Shown here in pieces: positions 22,861 to 31,047 of a DNA stretch of 41,517 nucleotides. Every line of letters begins with the position of its first letter. Position 1 is the first letter of the stretch. The stretch comes from Prevotellaceae bacterium (GTDB lineage: Bacteria; Bacteroidota; Bacteroidia; Bacteroidales; UBA932). The position numbers were made by a program, and so were the translations under genes. The notes below the pieces were generated by a model, which saw only the letters and a program-made list of their open reading frames with translations, was not told the origin of the DNA and did no database searches. The stretch lies in assembly GCA_031266015.1 (NCBI GenBank), contig JAISBU010000069.1:1-41517 (forward strand), given 5' to 3'.

Positions 22861-22893
22861 GTTATTTTATCGTTATTTTATCGTTATTTTATC
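22861..22893. repeat. Three exact tandem copies of an 11-mer in the RT leader
   Basis: GTTATTTTATC occurs three times without gaps at 22861, 22872 and 22883. In the RT direction this is GATAAAATAAC repeated, ending 19 bases before the start codon. Confidence 0.95.
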
Positions 22894-22918
22894 TTGAACA
22901 AAATTAACTAAAAATCAA

Positions 22919-22949
22919 GATAAAAACAGGCTCGAACCGCATTTTTATC
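22919..22949. repeat. Small stem-loop in the RT leader
   Basis: GATAAAAA (22919-22926) and TTTTTATC (22942-22949) pair around a 15-base loop that contains a GGTTCGAGCC-like sequence in the RT direction, recalling a tRNA T-loop. Confidence 0.6.
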
Positions 22950-23108
22950 CGGCTCACGCGCGCACTAAAACATACAATAGCTAATGAACATAAATCAACA
23001 GGTAAAACGAATACTAACCTGTCAACTTTTTTCAGGACATGACAGTTTTCAAGGCAAACGCAAGGGCGACCCATGAAGCTCATTTTTTTAGCAACAGCCC
23101 CCTACGAC

Positions 23109-23145
23109 AAAAGGCAACGCACTGTTTTTCAATGCATTGCCTTTT
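23109..23145 (-). terminator. Intrinsic terminator of the tRNA-Leu pair
   Basis: On the minus strand AAAAGGCAATGCA and TGCGTTGCCTTTT form a 13-bp stem with one wobble pair around an 11-base loop, ending in T residues just after the second tRNA. Confidence 0.85.
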
Positions 23146-23151
23146 GTTATG

Positions 23152-23235
23152 TGCCCGGAACAAGACTCGAACTTGCACACCCTTATGGGCGCCACCCCCT
23201 CAAAGTGGTGCGTCTACCAATTTCGCCATCCGGGC
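23152..23235 (-). tRNA. tRNA-Leu (GAG anticodon)
   Basis: This 84-base tRNA has the acceptor pair GCCCGGA/TCCGGGC, a long variable arm, and anticodon stem CCACT/GGTGG around the loop TTGAGGG, giving anticodon GAG. The discriminator is A. It is transcribed after the CAG isoacceptor. Confidence 0.93.
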
Positions 23236-23262
23236 GGTATAAAATAAACCTTAAAAACGTGG

Positions 23263-23346
<84 letters not shown>

Positions 23347-23390
23347 TTTGGGATTGCAAAATTACGTAAAGACTTGCAATTCACCAAAAT

Positions 23391-24230
23391 TTAGCCCAAA
23401 GAATTATGGTACGCAACAAGCCTGCCTATAGGATACTGCAAGAAATCAACCTCTTGCACGCCATGCTCTTGAGCCGTAGCCAAAAAAATATCGGAAAACA
23501 GCGAGGCCACAGAGCCAACCGTCCCCAGCGGCAGGTGTGGCTGACGCAGCCTTTCAACATGATTTGTAAAAAAGTCTGAGAATGAGGAGCTTATCAAATC
23601 TCTAATCGCTTTTTCCTCCTTATTTTCCAGTAAGAAATCCACAAAGCCTGACAAGTAGGCAGCCGGTCTTTGAGAGTGGTAAACCTCTCGCAGCATGCTA
23701 TCCCGGCTTACACCCTTCTGCTGAAGCTGTTTTGATAAATGCTCCGGTAGCTGCCCGTAAAAAAACGCCCTCAGCAGCCGCTTTCCCAAATCGGTTGCAC
23801 TTCCCTCATCTCCAAACATATAGCCAAGTGAAGTAGTAGAAGCCACCAGCTGCTCGCCATTGTATAAACAGCAGGCAGAGCCGGTTCCAAGTATAGCTGC
23901 AACTCCGGATTTTTTACCAAATAACGCACGGGCAGCGCCCAAAGCATCAGAAGCCACCTGAATTTTTGCGTTAGAAAATTTGCGAGATAAAACTTCTGCT
24001 AAAAGCTCATTGCTATGCTCACTGGTACAGCCTGCACCATAAAAATACAAGTGCAAAACTTCTGCAGGCACAATTTCCGAAGGAATACGCTCCTCAACTG
24101 CCGCAGCCAGCTTTTCAGGTAGGATATGGTAAGGATTTATCCCACCTCCCGCATAGCTATGCTGCCCGCCGTTGGGAAGTATTAAACGCCAGTCAGCCTT
24201 GGTAGCACCGCTATCGACAACTAAAATCAT
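23391..24230 (-). CDS. BadF/BadG-family kinase, probable N-acetylglucosamine kinase-like
   Basis: This is a 279-residue ASKHA-fold sugar kinase. The phosphate-1 loop is VVDSGATKADWRL at 4-16, and the second nucleotide motif is VAILGTGSACCLYNG at about 110-124. SLGYMFGDEGSATDLGKRLL (about 133-152) is the family signature. The C-terminal adenosine region includes LGTVGSVASLF. Bacteroidota homologues are usually annotated as N-acetylglucosamine kinase-like and act in amino-sugar recycling; the substrate is not shown by the sequence. It stands downstream of peptide deformylase in the same direction, separated by a repeat-rich spacer. Confidence 0.88.
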   Translation of the reverse strand: MILVVDSGATKADWRLILPNGGQHSYAGGGINPYHILPEKLAAAVEERIPSEIVPAEVLHLYFYGAGCTSEHSNELLAEVLSRKFSNAKIQVASDALGAARALFGKKSGVAAILGTGSACCLYNGEQLVASTTSLGYMFGDEGSATDLGKRLLRAFFYGQLPEHLSKQLQQKGVSRDSMLREVYHSQRPAAYLSGFVDFLLENKEEKAIRDLISSSFSDFFTNHVERLRQPHLPLGTVGSVASLFSDIFLATAQEHGVQEVDFLQYPIGRLVAYHNSLG

Positions 24231-24237
24231 TGAGTTG

Positions 24238-24302
24238 AAAATTGAAAGTTGACTGTTGAAAATTAAGAGTGGTTTACTTTCAGCTCTCCATTCTCAACTT
24301 TC
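24238..24302. repeat. Inverted GAAAGTTGA-type repeat pair
   Basis: GAAAATTGAAAGTTGACTGT at the left and TCAGCTCTCCATTCTCAACTTTC at the right are inverted relatives. A similar block follows and partly encodes the end of ribBA (about 24,930-24,955). Confidence 0.6.
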
Positions 24303-24309
24303 CGCGACT

Positions 24310-24858
24310 TTAGCTCCTTGTTCTGTAGCTGGTAGGCACCTCGCCCTTGCTTATTTTGGTGAGCTTAGACTTAAGCAGCTGACGGCGAATGGGAGGCAGC
24401 TTATCTACAAACATTTTACCCTCCAGGTGGTCGTACTCATGCTGCACCACGCGTGCGCGAATACCTTCAAACCACTCATCGTGAGGAATAAAATCTTCAT
24501 CCACATACTTCAAGTGAACACGATATGGGCGGTATACGTTCTCGTTAATTTTCGGCACACTCAAGCAGCCCTCATTGTAAGCCCACTCATCCCCCTCCTC
24601 CTCTACAATTTGAGCATTGATAAATGCCTTCTTAAATCCTTTTGCTTCGGGATAATCCTCTGCCAATACCTCCGCATCAATCACAAACACGCGCACAGAT
24701 TTCCCAATCTGCGGAGCGGCCAATCCTATACCATCGGCGTGGTACATGGTCTCCCACATATCCACCATAAACTGCTTAAAATCAGGATAATCCGGCGATA
24801 TGTCTTCAACTTTTTTACGCAATACCGGAGAACCATATAAATAAATCGGAAGTAACAT
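24310..24858 (-). CDS. def: Peptide deformylase
   Basis: This enzyme removes the formyl group from new proteins. The start at 24858 ([15 protein letters not shown]) gives 182 residues, the usual length; the frame continues 18 codons further upstream but those codons do not fit the family. The three motifs are present: [18 protein letters not shown], and [10 protein letters not shown] with the HEYDH metal site. It lies downstream of ribBA in the same direction with 75 bases between them. Confidence 0.96.
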   Translation of the reverse strand: MLLPIYLYGSPVLRKKVEDISPDYPDFKQFMVDMWETMYHADGIGLAAPQIGKSVRVFVIDAEVLAEDYPEAKGFKKAFINAQIVEEEGDEWAYNEGCLSVPKINENVYRPYRVHLKYVDEDFIPHDEWFEGIRARVVQHEYDHLEGKMFVDKLPPIRRQLLKSKLTKISKGEVPTSYRTRS

Positions 24859-24933
24859 ATTTTTCTTTACGTACAATTTACAATTTTTCTTCTGCAAACC
24901 CGCGGCAACCATAAATAACCACAGCTTGCTTTT

Positions 24934-26148
24934 TCAGCTCTCAACTTTCAACTCACCCAAATCGTGCCCCATTTTCTGCTCCTTGGTGCGAAGGTAAAAC
25001 AGGTTATGGTGATTTGGTTTTACGCGCACGGGAACATTCTCCACTACCCGAATATCATAGCCCTCCAGACCTTTTCGCTTAAGCGGGTTATTGGTAACAA
25101 GCCTGATTTTACGTACGCCTAAATTGTGCAGAATGCTGGCGCCAACGCCGTAATCGCGCTCGTCATCTCTAAATCCCATGGCAAGGTTGGCCTCCACGGT
25201 ATCCATTCCTTCCTCCTGCAGCTTGTACGCATGAATTTTGTTGAACAGCCCAATGCCACGCCCCTCTTGATTCAGGTACAGCACAACACCTTTGCCTTCT
25301 GCCTGAACCATACGCATAGCCTCATGCAGCTGAGCGCCGCAATCACACCTGCACGAGCCAAAAATATCACCTGTAGCGCAGGATGAGTGTACGCGTACCA
25401 GCACAGGCTCATCCGGCTGCCACTCGCCTTTTACCAGCGCCACATGCTCCAGTCCGTTAGATTTCTGACGGAACACCATGAGGTCAAAATCTCCCCACTT
25501 TGTTGGCATCCTCACTCTATCGCCCCGCTCAATAATGCTATCGGTCTTTAGCCTGTAGGCAATTAAGTCCTTTATTGTAACTATCTTTAAATCAAACCTT
25601 TGCGCAGCCTCCATCAGCTGAGGTAAACGGGCCATGGTGCCATCCTCGTTCATAACCTCAATAAGCACGCCTGCCGGCTGCAAGCCCGCCATACGGGCCA
25701 AATCTACCGCTGCCTCCGTATGTCCGGCGCGGCGCAACACGCCACGCTCCTTAGCGCGCAGCGGATTTATATGTCCGGGACGAGCCAAGTCCGCAGGCCT
25801 GGTAGCAGGATTTGCCAGCGCTCGAATGGTAGCCGCACGATCGCATATGGAAACTCCGGTGGTACATCCGGCAATTTTATCTACCGTAACCGTAAATGGA
25901 GTTTCGTGCATGGAGGTGTTGTTGCTCACCTGCATTTCCAGCTCCAGCGCTCTACAGCGCGATTCGGTTATTGGCACACAAACAACTCCGCGCCCTTCTT
26001 TCAGCATGAAGTTTACCATTTCCGGCGTTACCAGCTCTGCCGCAGCAATGAAATCACCTTCATTCTCGCGGTCTTCATCATCTACCACAATTACGAACTT
26101 GCCCCTTCTTATATCCTCTACAGCCTCCGCTATGGTGTTCAAAGCCAT
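24934..26148 (-). CDS. ribBA: Bifunctional DHBP synthase / GTP cyclohydrolase II (riboflavin synthesis)
   Basis: The 404-residue fusion makes both riboflavin precursors. The N-terminal half (about 1-200) is 3,4-dihydroxy-2-butanone-4-phosphate synthase with [14 protein letters not shown] and [10 protein letters not shown]. The C-terminal half is GTP cyclohydrolase [22 protein letters not shown] with the zinc cysteines and [10 protein letters not shown]. Its last residues (ELKVES) and stop lie in a dispersed GAAAGTTGAGAG repeat, so the end of the protein has been shaped by that repeat. No FMN riboswitch is evident upstream in the 100 bases read. Confidence 0.96.
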   Translation of the reverse strand: MALNTIAEAVEDIRRGKFVIVVDDEDRENEGDFIAAAELVTPEMVNFMLKEGRGVVCVPITESRCRALELEMQVSNNTSMHETPFTVTVDKIAGCTTGVSICDRAATIRALANPATRPADLARPGHINPLRAKERGVLRRAGHTEAAVDLARMAGLQPAGVLIEVMNEDGTMARLPQLMEAAQRFDLKIVTIKDLIAYRLKTDSIIERGDRVRMPTKWGDFDLMVFRQKSNGLEHVALVKGEWQPDEPVLVRVHSSCATGDIFGSCRCDCGAQLHEAMRMVQAEGKGVVLYLNQEGRGIGLFNKIHAYKLQEEGMDTVEANLAMGFRDDERDYGVGASILHNLGVRKIRLVTNNPLKRKGLEGYDIRVVENVPVRVKPNHHNLFYLRTKEQKMGHDLGELKVES

Positions 26149-26252
26149 TAATTTTACTCCTCAAAAAGTTCAAAAAAAACAAATATTTTACCCTTCAGCT
26201 ATGGCTACTATGACGCATCGAATTAACGACAAAGATAGCTATAACTACAGAA

Positions 26253-26287
26253 AAAATAAAACCCCCGTTGGCATTACCAACAGGGGC
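26253..26287 (-). terminator. Intrinsic terminator of the small lipoprotein gene
   Basis: On the minus strand AGCCCCTGTTGG and CCAACGGGGG pair around a TAATG-type loop and are followed by TTTTATTTTTT. It separates the lipoprotein gene from ribBA. Confidence 0.88.
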
Positions 26288-26313
26288 TACTAAAAATTAG
26301 CGATGTCAAGCTA

Positions 26314-26544
26314 CTACTCACAACTTTCCACTCCGGCTCCTTTTGCTAAACTTGCAGTAATAGTTTTAGCTCGGCATTCTTGAGTGTATGTATTCTTTCC
26401 TGCCTCATCCAGGCCTGATGCCGGAGCTAGATCTGCAGTACATGTACAAGACCATGTCTTTGGGCTATCTTTTTTCTTGCTGCATGACGATAAAGCCACT
26501 GCCGAAGCAACTAAAACCGCAACTACTAACAAACTTTTTTTCAT
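26314..26544 (-). CDS. Small cysteine-containing lipoprotein of unknown function
   Basis: This 76-residue protein has a lipoprotein signal peptide (KKSLLVVAVLVASAVALSSC, lipobox LSSC with Cys21). The mature part of about 56 residues contains four more cysteines (WSCTC, QECRAK, VESCE), which may form disulfides in the periplasm or at the surface. No family is recognised. The gene has its own promoter box and terminator and so is monocistronic. Confidence 0.8.
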   Translation of the reverse strand: MKKSLLVVAVLVASAVALSSCSKKKDSPKTWSCTCTADLAPASGLDEAGKNTYTQECRAKTITASLAKGAGVESCE

Positions 26545-26578
26545 AGTATTAAGAAATTTAAAGGGTTATTCGTTTTGA

Positions 26579-26586
26579 CAAATGTA
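26579..26586 (-). promoter_or_regulatory. Candidate -7 box of the lipoprotein gene
   Basis: The minus strand reads TACATTTG, 35 bases before the start codon at 26544. A -33 element at normal spacing is not obvious. Confidence 0.5.
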
Positions 26587-26818
26587 ACACTAATTTTTTT
26601 ATTCGATACTCTGCAAACTAAATTTTACAGTACCGTTTGCGCACACGGAAAAATATTTATTTAAATAAAACACTGATTTACAAAGCATTACATAATGGTT
26701 TAACAGTCTTAGAGTATTCATTTTAATATTTTTTAATACATATGATGTGAATTAGACCTGTTTTTATATAAAAAATTGATGCTGCTTTCTCGAAAAATAA
26801 GGTAATTTCGCAACGCAA

Positions 26819-26948
26819 ATGATTTATGAATTACGATTTATAAATGTGGTAAATCGTCATCATGGTGGCAACTTGAGATGCTTCGCTTCGCTCAGCATGA
26901 CAACGTACACGCACCGGTAATTCGTAAATCATAATTCATAAATCGTAA
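26819..26948. repeat. Composite palindromic intergenic element
   Basis: The outer arms TGATTTATGAATTACGATTT and a broken complement near 26921-26948 enclose the sequence at 26875-26902 (GAGATGCTTCGCTTCGCTCA then GCATGACA). From memory, that core is of a kind dispersed in many bacterial genomes. It ends at the start codon of the methyltransferase gene. Confidence 0.75.
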
Positions 26949-26950
26949 CT

Positions 26951-28408
26951 ATGCCTCGTAAGAAAAGCTTGCCTCTCCTTGAAAATATTACCATAACGGA
27001 TGTTGCCGCCGAAGGTAAGGCGCTGGCCAAGGTTGATGGACGTGTAGTTTTTGTGCCCTTCGCCATCCCCGGTGATGTGGTAAATATACAGGTAAGTAAA
27101 AAGAAAAGCAGCTACGTGGAAGGTTACGTTACCCGGCTGGTAACGCCCTCTCCGCAACGTATACAACCATTTTGCCCTCACTACGGAGTATGCGGAGGCT
27201 GCAAGTGGCAGCCCCTACCATACCCGGAGCAGCTATACTACAAACAACAACAAGTTGAAAATCAGATGGTTATATTAGGGCATTTTACCGATATAAAAAT
27301 CAACCCGATTATTGGTTCGGATAAAACAAAGTATTACCGCAACAAGCTGGAGTTTACCTTTAGCAACAAGCGCTGGTTGAGCAAGGAGGAGTTGAATGTT
27401 TGTGATTCCGCACTTGATGCGGAATCTCCAAATCGGGAGGTTGCGGATCAAGCCCGCAATGGTAGCAACAACAACGGACTCGGATTTCACATTCCGGGAA
27501 TGTTTGATAAGGTGCTGGATATTTCCGAATGTCACCTGCAGCCGGAGCCGTCCAACAGCATACGGCTTTCGGTAAAGAAGTTCGCATTAGAAAATGGCTA
27601 TACCTTTTTTGATTTGCGCAACCAAATCGGGTTACTACGCAACTTAATAACCCGAACCGGCAGCACCGGCGAGGTCATGGTTATAGTGGTTTTTGCCGAG
27701 CCTGACCATGAAAAGATAGCGGCTCTCATGCAACACTTACAGCAGGAATTTTCTCAAATTACCTCTCTGCTATACGTAATAAATGAGAAGCGTAACGATA
27801 CCATTGGCGATCAGGAAGTTATTTGCTTTGCCGGACGCGAACATATTTTTGAGCAAATGGAGGGTTTGCGCTTCAAGGTTGGCGCAAAGTCCTTTTACCA
27901 AACGAACTCTGAGCAGGCCTATAAGCTGTACAGCGTTACCCGTGACTATGCTAAGCTTACGGGCAGCGAGGTTGTGTACGATTTGTATACCGGAACCGGA
28001 ACTATTGCCAACTTTATAGCCAAGAATGCAAGGAAAATCATTGGCGTAGAGTGCGTTAAGGAGGCTATTGACGATGCATGGGTAAACGCCCAGCTTAACA
28101 GCATCGGCAATGCCACCTTTTATGCCGGAGATATGAAGGACGTTTTGAATGACGCTTTTGTATCGCAAAACGGCAGGCCTGATGTAATAATTTTAGACCC
28201 GCCTCGTGCCGGTATTCACCCGAATGTGGCGCAAACCATACTACGGGCACAGCCTACGCGCATTGTTTACGTAAGCTGTAACCCTGCCACTCAGGCGCGA
28301 GATTTAGCCTTGCTATCGCATGCCTACAAAATAACCGACGTACAACCGGTAGATATGTTCCCGCACACGCATCATGTAGAAAACGTAGTGGCAATGGAGC
28401 GTAAATGA
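26951..28408 (+). CDS. rlmD: 23S rRNA (uracil-5-)-methyltransferase, RlmD/RumA family
   Basis: The 485-residue SAM-dependent enzyme methylates U in 23S rRNA (the U54-tRNA paralogue cannot be fully excluded). A TRAM domain (about 8-65) precedes the iron-sulfur cysteines CPHYGVCGGC at about 75-84. The Rossmann methyltransferase core has VYDLYTGTGTIANFIAKNA, the LDPPRAGIHP motif, and the catalytic VSCNPATQARDL. Residues about 149-174 (CDSALDAESPNREVADQARN region) are an extra segment between WLSKEEL and GLGFHIPG that is encoded by palindromic repeat DNA at 27404-27459, inserted in frame. Downstream is a bidirectional terminator. Confidence 0.93.
   Translation: MPRKKSLPLLENITITDVAAEGKALAKVDGRVVFVPFAIPGDVVNIQVSKKKSSYVEGYVTRLVTPSPQRIQPFCPHYGVCGGCKWQPLPYPEQLYYKQQQVENQMVILGHFTDIKINPIIGSDKTKYYRNKLEFTFSNKRWLSKEELNVCDSALDAESPNREVADQARNGSNNNGLGFHIPGMFDKVLDISECHLQPEPSNSIRLSVKKFALENGYTFFDLRNQIGLLRNLITRTGSTGEVMVIVVFAEPDHEKIAALMQHLQQEFSQITSLLYVINEKRNDTIGDQEVICFAGREHIFEQMEGLRFKVGAKSFYQTNSEQAYKLYSVTRDYAKLTGSEVVYDLYTGTGTIANFIAKNARKIIGVECVKEAIDDAWVNAQLNSIGNATFYAGDMKDVLNDAFVSQNGRPDVIILDPPRAGIHPNVAQTILRAQPTRIVYVSCNPATQARDLALLSHAYKITDVQPVDMFPHTHHVENVVAMERK
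27404..27459 (+). repeat. Palindromic repeat inserted in frame inside the methyltransferase gene
   Basis: GATTCCGCA/TGCGGAATC (27404-27426) is a perfect 9-bp stem, and TTGCGG/CCGCAA (27441-27459) a 6-bp stem. Together they encode about 20 extra residues without breaking the frame. Confidence 0.85.
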
Positions 28409-28432
28409 TTTCAAGTTTCAGATTAGGATACA

Positions 28433-28467
28433 AAAATAGCAGCACATGTAATATGTGCTGCTATTTT
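28433..28467. terminator. Bidirectional intrinsic terminator
   Basis: AAAATAGCAGCACAT and ATGTGCTGCTATTTT form a perfect 15-bp stem around a five-base loop between the convergent methyltransferase and DUF975 genes. The A/T flanks give a T run in both directions. Confidence 0.9.
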
Positions 28468-28490
28468 CATTTGAAGCTTGGAAGTGCGAA

Positions 28491-29087
28491 TCAGGCAAGC
28501 TCTACATAGTTTGCTTTTACATCTTCATAGAATTTAGCAACGCTAATGTGCAAGTACGGAGCAATCCATAAGAAGCCAATGCCACATGAAAGAATCCCGA
28601 GGAAGAACCAGCCGATGAAACGGCAGCCCAAGCAGAAGTATTTCCACTTATATCCATACATCATCTTTTGGCTTTTGTTAATGGCATCTATAGCTTTAAC
28701 GCTACCATCCTCTGACATGATGAAGAATGCCTGCGAGTACGAAATAGCCGCAATGATACCGGGAATTATCAAAAGTAAAGTCCACAAGAGGGTAAAGATA
28801 GCTATAAGCAGATATAGGCCTAAAGCTTTTCCGAAGCTATCAAAGCCGGAGAAAATCATTTCCAGCTTGGCATTTTCCTCTCTTCTGGCAAATGCCAAGC
28901 TAAAGGTTGCGACGCCCAAGCTAAAAGCGCCGCCAACCAATAGCGATGTCAGGAAACCTACAATAGGGATGGAGGAAATAACTACCAGAATCAACCCGTA
29001 CACAAAATATGTACCTACGGCCAAACCCCAGCGTCCGGAAAGCGCTTCGCGGGCCTGTGTCATTAAATTTTTGTTTGATATAACCAT
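28491..29087 (-). CDS. DUF975-family integral membrane protein
   Basis: This 198-residue protein has a short cytoplasmic start (NLMTQAREALSGRWGLAVG) and about four to five hydrophobic segments (about 22-45, 48-68, 87-120, 150-180). The pattern of a conserved SxKxMxGYKWK stretch followed by FIGWFFLGILSCGIGFLWI matches DUF975 proteins, whose function is unknown. A TACTTTTG box lies upstream, and the gene stands alone between a terminator and the acyl-CoA hydrolase gene. Confidence 0.8.
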   Translation of the reverse strand: MVISNKNLMTQAREALSGRWGLAVGTYFVYGLILVVISSIPIVGFLTSLLVGGAFSLGVATFSLAFARREENAKLEMIFSGFDSFGKALGLYLLIAIFTLLWTLLLIIPGIIAAISYSQAFFIMSEDGSVKAIDAINKSQKMMYGYKWKYFCLGCRFIGWFFLGILSCGIGFLWIAPYLHISVAKFYEDVKANYVELA

Positions 29088-29129
29088 GGCGTTTTTAATT
29101 AAAATTATTCAATGATAAACTTCATTTTA

Positions 29130-29137
29130 CAAAAGTA
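29130..29137 (-). promoter_or_regulatory. Candidate -7 box of the DUF975 gene
   Basis: The minus strand reads TACTTTTG, 43 bases before the start codon at 29087. The upstream -33 element is not well spaced. Confidence 0.5.
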
Positions 29138-29186
29138 AGAAAAAACGAGAAGCAATAAAATGTGCCACCCCGTTTTCTCCAAAAAC

Positions 29187-30497
29187 TTACCTCGCAACAA
29201 AGTGGAAGTGCGGGCCAAAGCGCTCAAACGCAGCCTTATCCAGCGCCTCACGATGATCCGGGTGCGCAATACCGGTAATTAGCTTAGCGCGCTCCTGCAA
29301 CGTTTTACCGTACAGGTTTACCGCGCCATACTCTGTCACAATCCAGTGAACATGGCTACGGGTAGTTACTACACCAGCGCCGGAAGCCAGCGCCGGACTG
29401 ATTTTGCTGATGCCCTTAGCGGTTACCGAAGGCATTGCAATAATAGCCTTCCCCCCCTCCGATAATGATGCGCCGTATATGAAGTCGACCTGTCCACCAA
29501 CGCCTGAGTAAAATTTAGTTCCCAAAGAGTCAGCACAAATTTGTCCGGTCAGATCAATTTGCAGCGCAGAGTTGATGGCGGTAACCTTCGGGTTTTTTGC
29601 AATAACGAAAGGATCGTTGGTGTAGCCAACATCCATCATCTGCACCATTGGGTTATCATCAATAAAGTCATAGCAGGTTTGTGAACCCATTAAGAACGTG
29701 GACACCATTTTTCCCCGGTCAACACCCTTGTTTGCACCGTTGATAATACCTTTCTCTACCAGTGGAAGAACGCCATCGGCAAACATTTCGGTGTGAATAC
29801 CCAGGTTTTTGTGACTTCCGAGCTGCGCCAACACCGCGTTGGGAATAGCGCCAATACCCATTTGCAAAGTTGCGCCATCCTCAATTAAAGCCGCGCAGCT
29901 TACGCCGATAGCTTTTTCAATTTCATCAGGCTCGGTAAAGTGGGTAGGCTCCAACGGCGTATGATCTTCTATAAAAATATCAATCATGCTAAGCGGAATC
30001 ATAGCATCGCCCCATGAGCGCGGCACATGTGGATTTACCACCGCAATAACCGTTTTTGCTGTTTCAATAGCTGCCAAGGTTGCATCTACCGAAGTACCCA
30101 ACGACACGAAGCCGTGCTTATCGGGAGGAGAAACCTGAATCATGGCAACGTTGCAAGGCAATGCTCCGCTACGATACAACTTTTGTGTCTCGCTCAAAAA
30201 CACAGGAATGTAATCTGCGTAACCGGCTTGAACAGACTTGCGCACGTTGCACCCAACAAAGAAGGCATCATGCTGGAAAATGCCCTCATACTTGGCCTCG
30301 GCGTATGGGGCAGCGCCTTCGGTATGCAGGTGGTGAATATGCACATTTCGAAGTTCGCCGGCATCGCCACGAGCGCACATTGACTTGATAAGAACCTGAG
30401 GAGCGCTTGCCACGCTGCTCAAATGCACGTGATCGCCCGACTTTACCACTTTTACAGCCTCTTCCGCTGTCACGGTCTTGTAGGTGTGTTTAAACAT
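29187..30497 (-). CDS. Acetyl-CoA hydrolase/transferase family protein (acyl-CoA:carboxylate CoA-transferase)
   Basis: This 436-residue class I CoA-transferase moves CoA between short acyl groups (acetate, butyrate or 4-hydroxybutyrate are typical) or hydrolyses acyl-CoA. Both Rossmann-like halves are present. Visible motifs are ALIEDGATLQMGIGAIPNAV, the ALQIDLTGQ region and SGVGGQVDFIYGASLSEGG, which holds the glycine loop of the CoA site. VHWIVTEYGAVNLYGKTLQE is the C-terminal family signature. The exact substrate cannot be read from sequence. Together with butyrate kinase 9 kb away it suggests fermentation or assimilation of short-chain acids. Confidence 0.9.
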   Translation of the reverse strand: MFKHTYKTVTAEEAVKVVKSGDHVHLSSVASAPQVLIKSMCARGDAGELRNVHIHHLHTEGAAPYAEAKYEGIFQHDAFFVGCNVRKSVQAGYADYIPVFLSETQKLYRSGALPCNVAMIQVSPPDKHGFVSLGTSVDATLAAIETAKTVIAVVNPHVPRSWGDAMIPLSMIDIFIEDHTPLEPTHFTEPDEIEKAIGVSCAALIEDGATLQMGIGAIPNAVLAQLGSHKNLGIHTEMFADGVLPLVEKGIINGANKGVDRGKMVSTFLMGSQTCYDFIDDNPMVQMMDVGYTNDPFVIAKNPKVTAINSALQIDLTGQICADSLGTKFYSGVGGQVDFIYGASLSEGGKAIIAMPSVTAKGISKISPALASGAGVVTTRSHVHWIVTEYGAVNLYGKTLQERAKLITGIAHPDHREALDKAAFERFGPHFHFVAR

Positions 30498-30521
30498 TTT
30501 GAATTATGAATTATGATTAAG

Positions 30522-30621
30522 GAACAAAGAGAACAAAGAGAACAAAGAGAACAAGGATAAAAGAAAAAGACAAGTCAATGAATTATGTGAATTGTCCTTG
30601 TTCTTGAAATCCTTGTTCTTT
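30522..30621. repeat. Tandem 9-mers with inverted partners
   Basis: GAACAAAGA occurs three times and GAACAAGGA once in tandem (30522-30557). At 30595-30621 two inverted copies (CCTTGTTCTT) follow. The block fills the spacer between RidA and the acyl-CoA transferase start. Confidence 0.85.
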
Positions 30622-30627
30622 TGTCGA

Positions 30628-31008
30628 TTAAAATTTTACCGCAATAGCTTCAATTTCTACCAATGCATCTTTTGGCAAACGGGCAACCTGAAAGGTTGAG
30701 CGAGCGGGCATTTGCCCGGTATAAACGCTGGCGTAAACCTCATTCATTGCGGCAAAGTCACTCATATCTGCCAGTAACACTGTGGTTTTCAAAACATTAT
30801 CAAATGTGTAACCGGCCTCCGTAAGAATGGCCTTAATGTTACGAAAAACCTGCTCGGTCTGCTCCTTTATGCCGCCCTCAACCATAACACCGGTATCCGG
30901 CAGTAAAGGAATTTGCCCGGAAACGTACAGCGTACCGGCTGCCTCCACCGCCTGACTATAGGGGCCGACCGCTTTAGGCGCTTGGGATGTTTCTATGATC
31001 TTTTTCAT
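30628..31008 (-). CDS. ridA: RidA-family enamine/imine deaminase
   Basis: This 126-residue protein hydrolyses reactive 2-aminoacrylate-type enamines. Family motifs are complete: TSQAPKAVGPYSQAVEAAG, LYVSGQIPL, VKTTVLLADMSDFAAMNEVY and the active-site arginine in PARSTFQVARLP, with VEIEAIA at the end. It forms a trimer in known members. It lies between lptD and the repeat block on the same strand. Confidence 0.95.
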   Translation of the reverse strand: MKKIIETSQAPKAVGPYSQAVEAAGTLYVSGQIPLLPDTGVMVEGGIKEQTEQVFRNIKAILTEAGYTFDNVLKTTVLLADMSDFAAMNEVYASVYTGQMPARSTFQVARLPKDALVEIEAIAVKF

Positions 31009-31047
31009 ACTAAGCTTGAATGTTGAAAATTATATATTAAACAGTGA

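Larger units (their letters stand above)
22843..23151. other. Leader of the RT gene and downstream region of the tRNA-Leu genes
   Basis: No gene is supported. Going from left to right it holds three tandem 11-mers (22861-22893), a GATAAAAA/TTTTTATC stem (22919-22949), an ACAGGT/ACCTGT inverted pair (22999-23020 region) and the tRNA terminator (23109-23145). It would be the obvious place for a template repeat, but I see no adenine-rich codon-like block with a partner elsewhere in the window. Confidence 0.6.
26545..26950. other. Gene-free region with promoter and palindromic repeat element
   Basis: The left part is AT-rich upstream DNA of the lipoprotein gene. The right part (26819-26948) is a composite palindromic repeat. 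I see no gene. A TAATTTCG sequence near 26803 is a weak -7 candidate for the methyltransferase gene. Confidence 0.6.

Noticed and set aside
22861-22893. CRISPR-like array
   Set aside because: The three 11-mers have no spacers and are too short.
24256-24840. Long + strand frame opposite peptide deformylase
   Set aside because: It is antisense to a gene with all three deformylase motifs.
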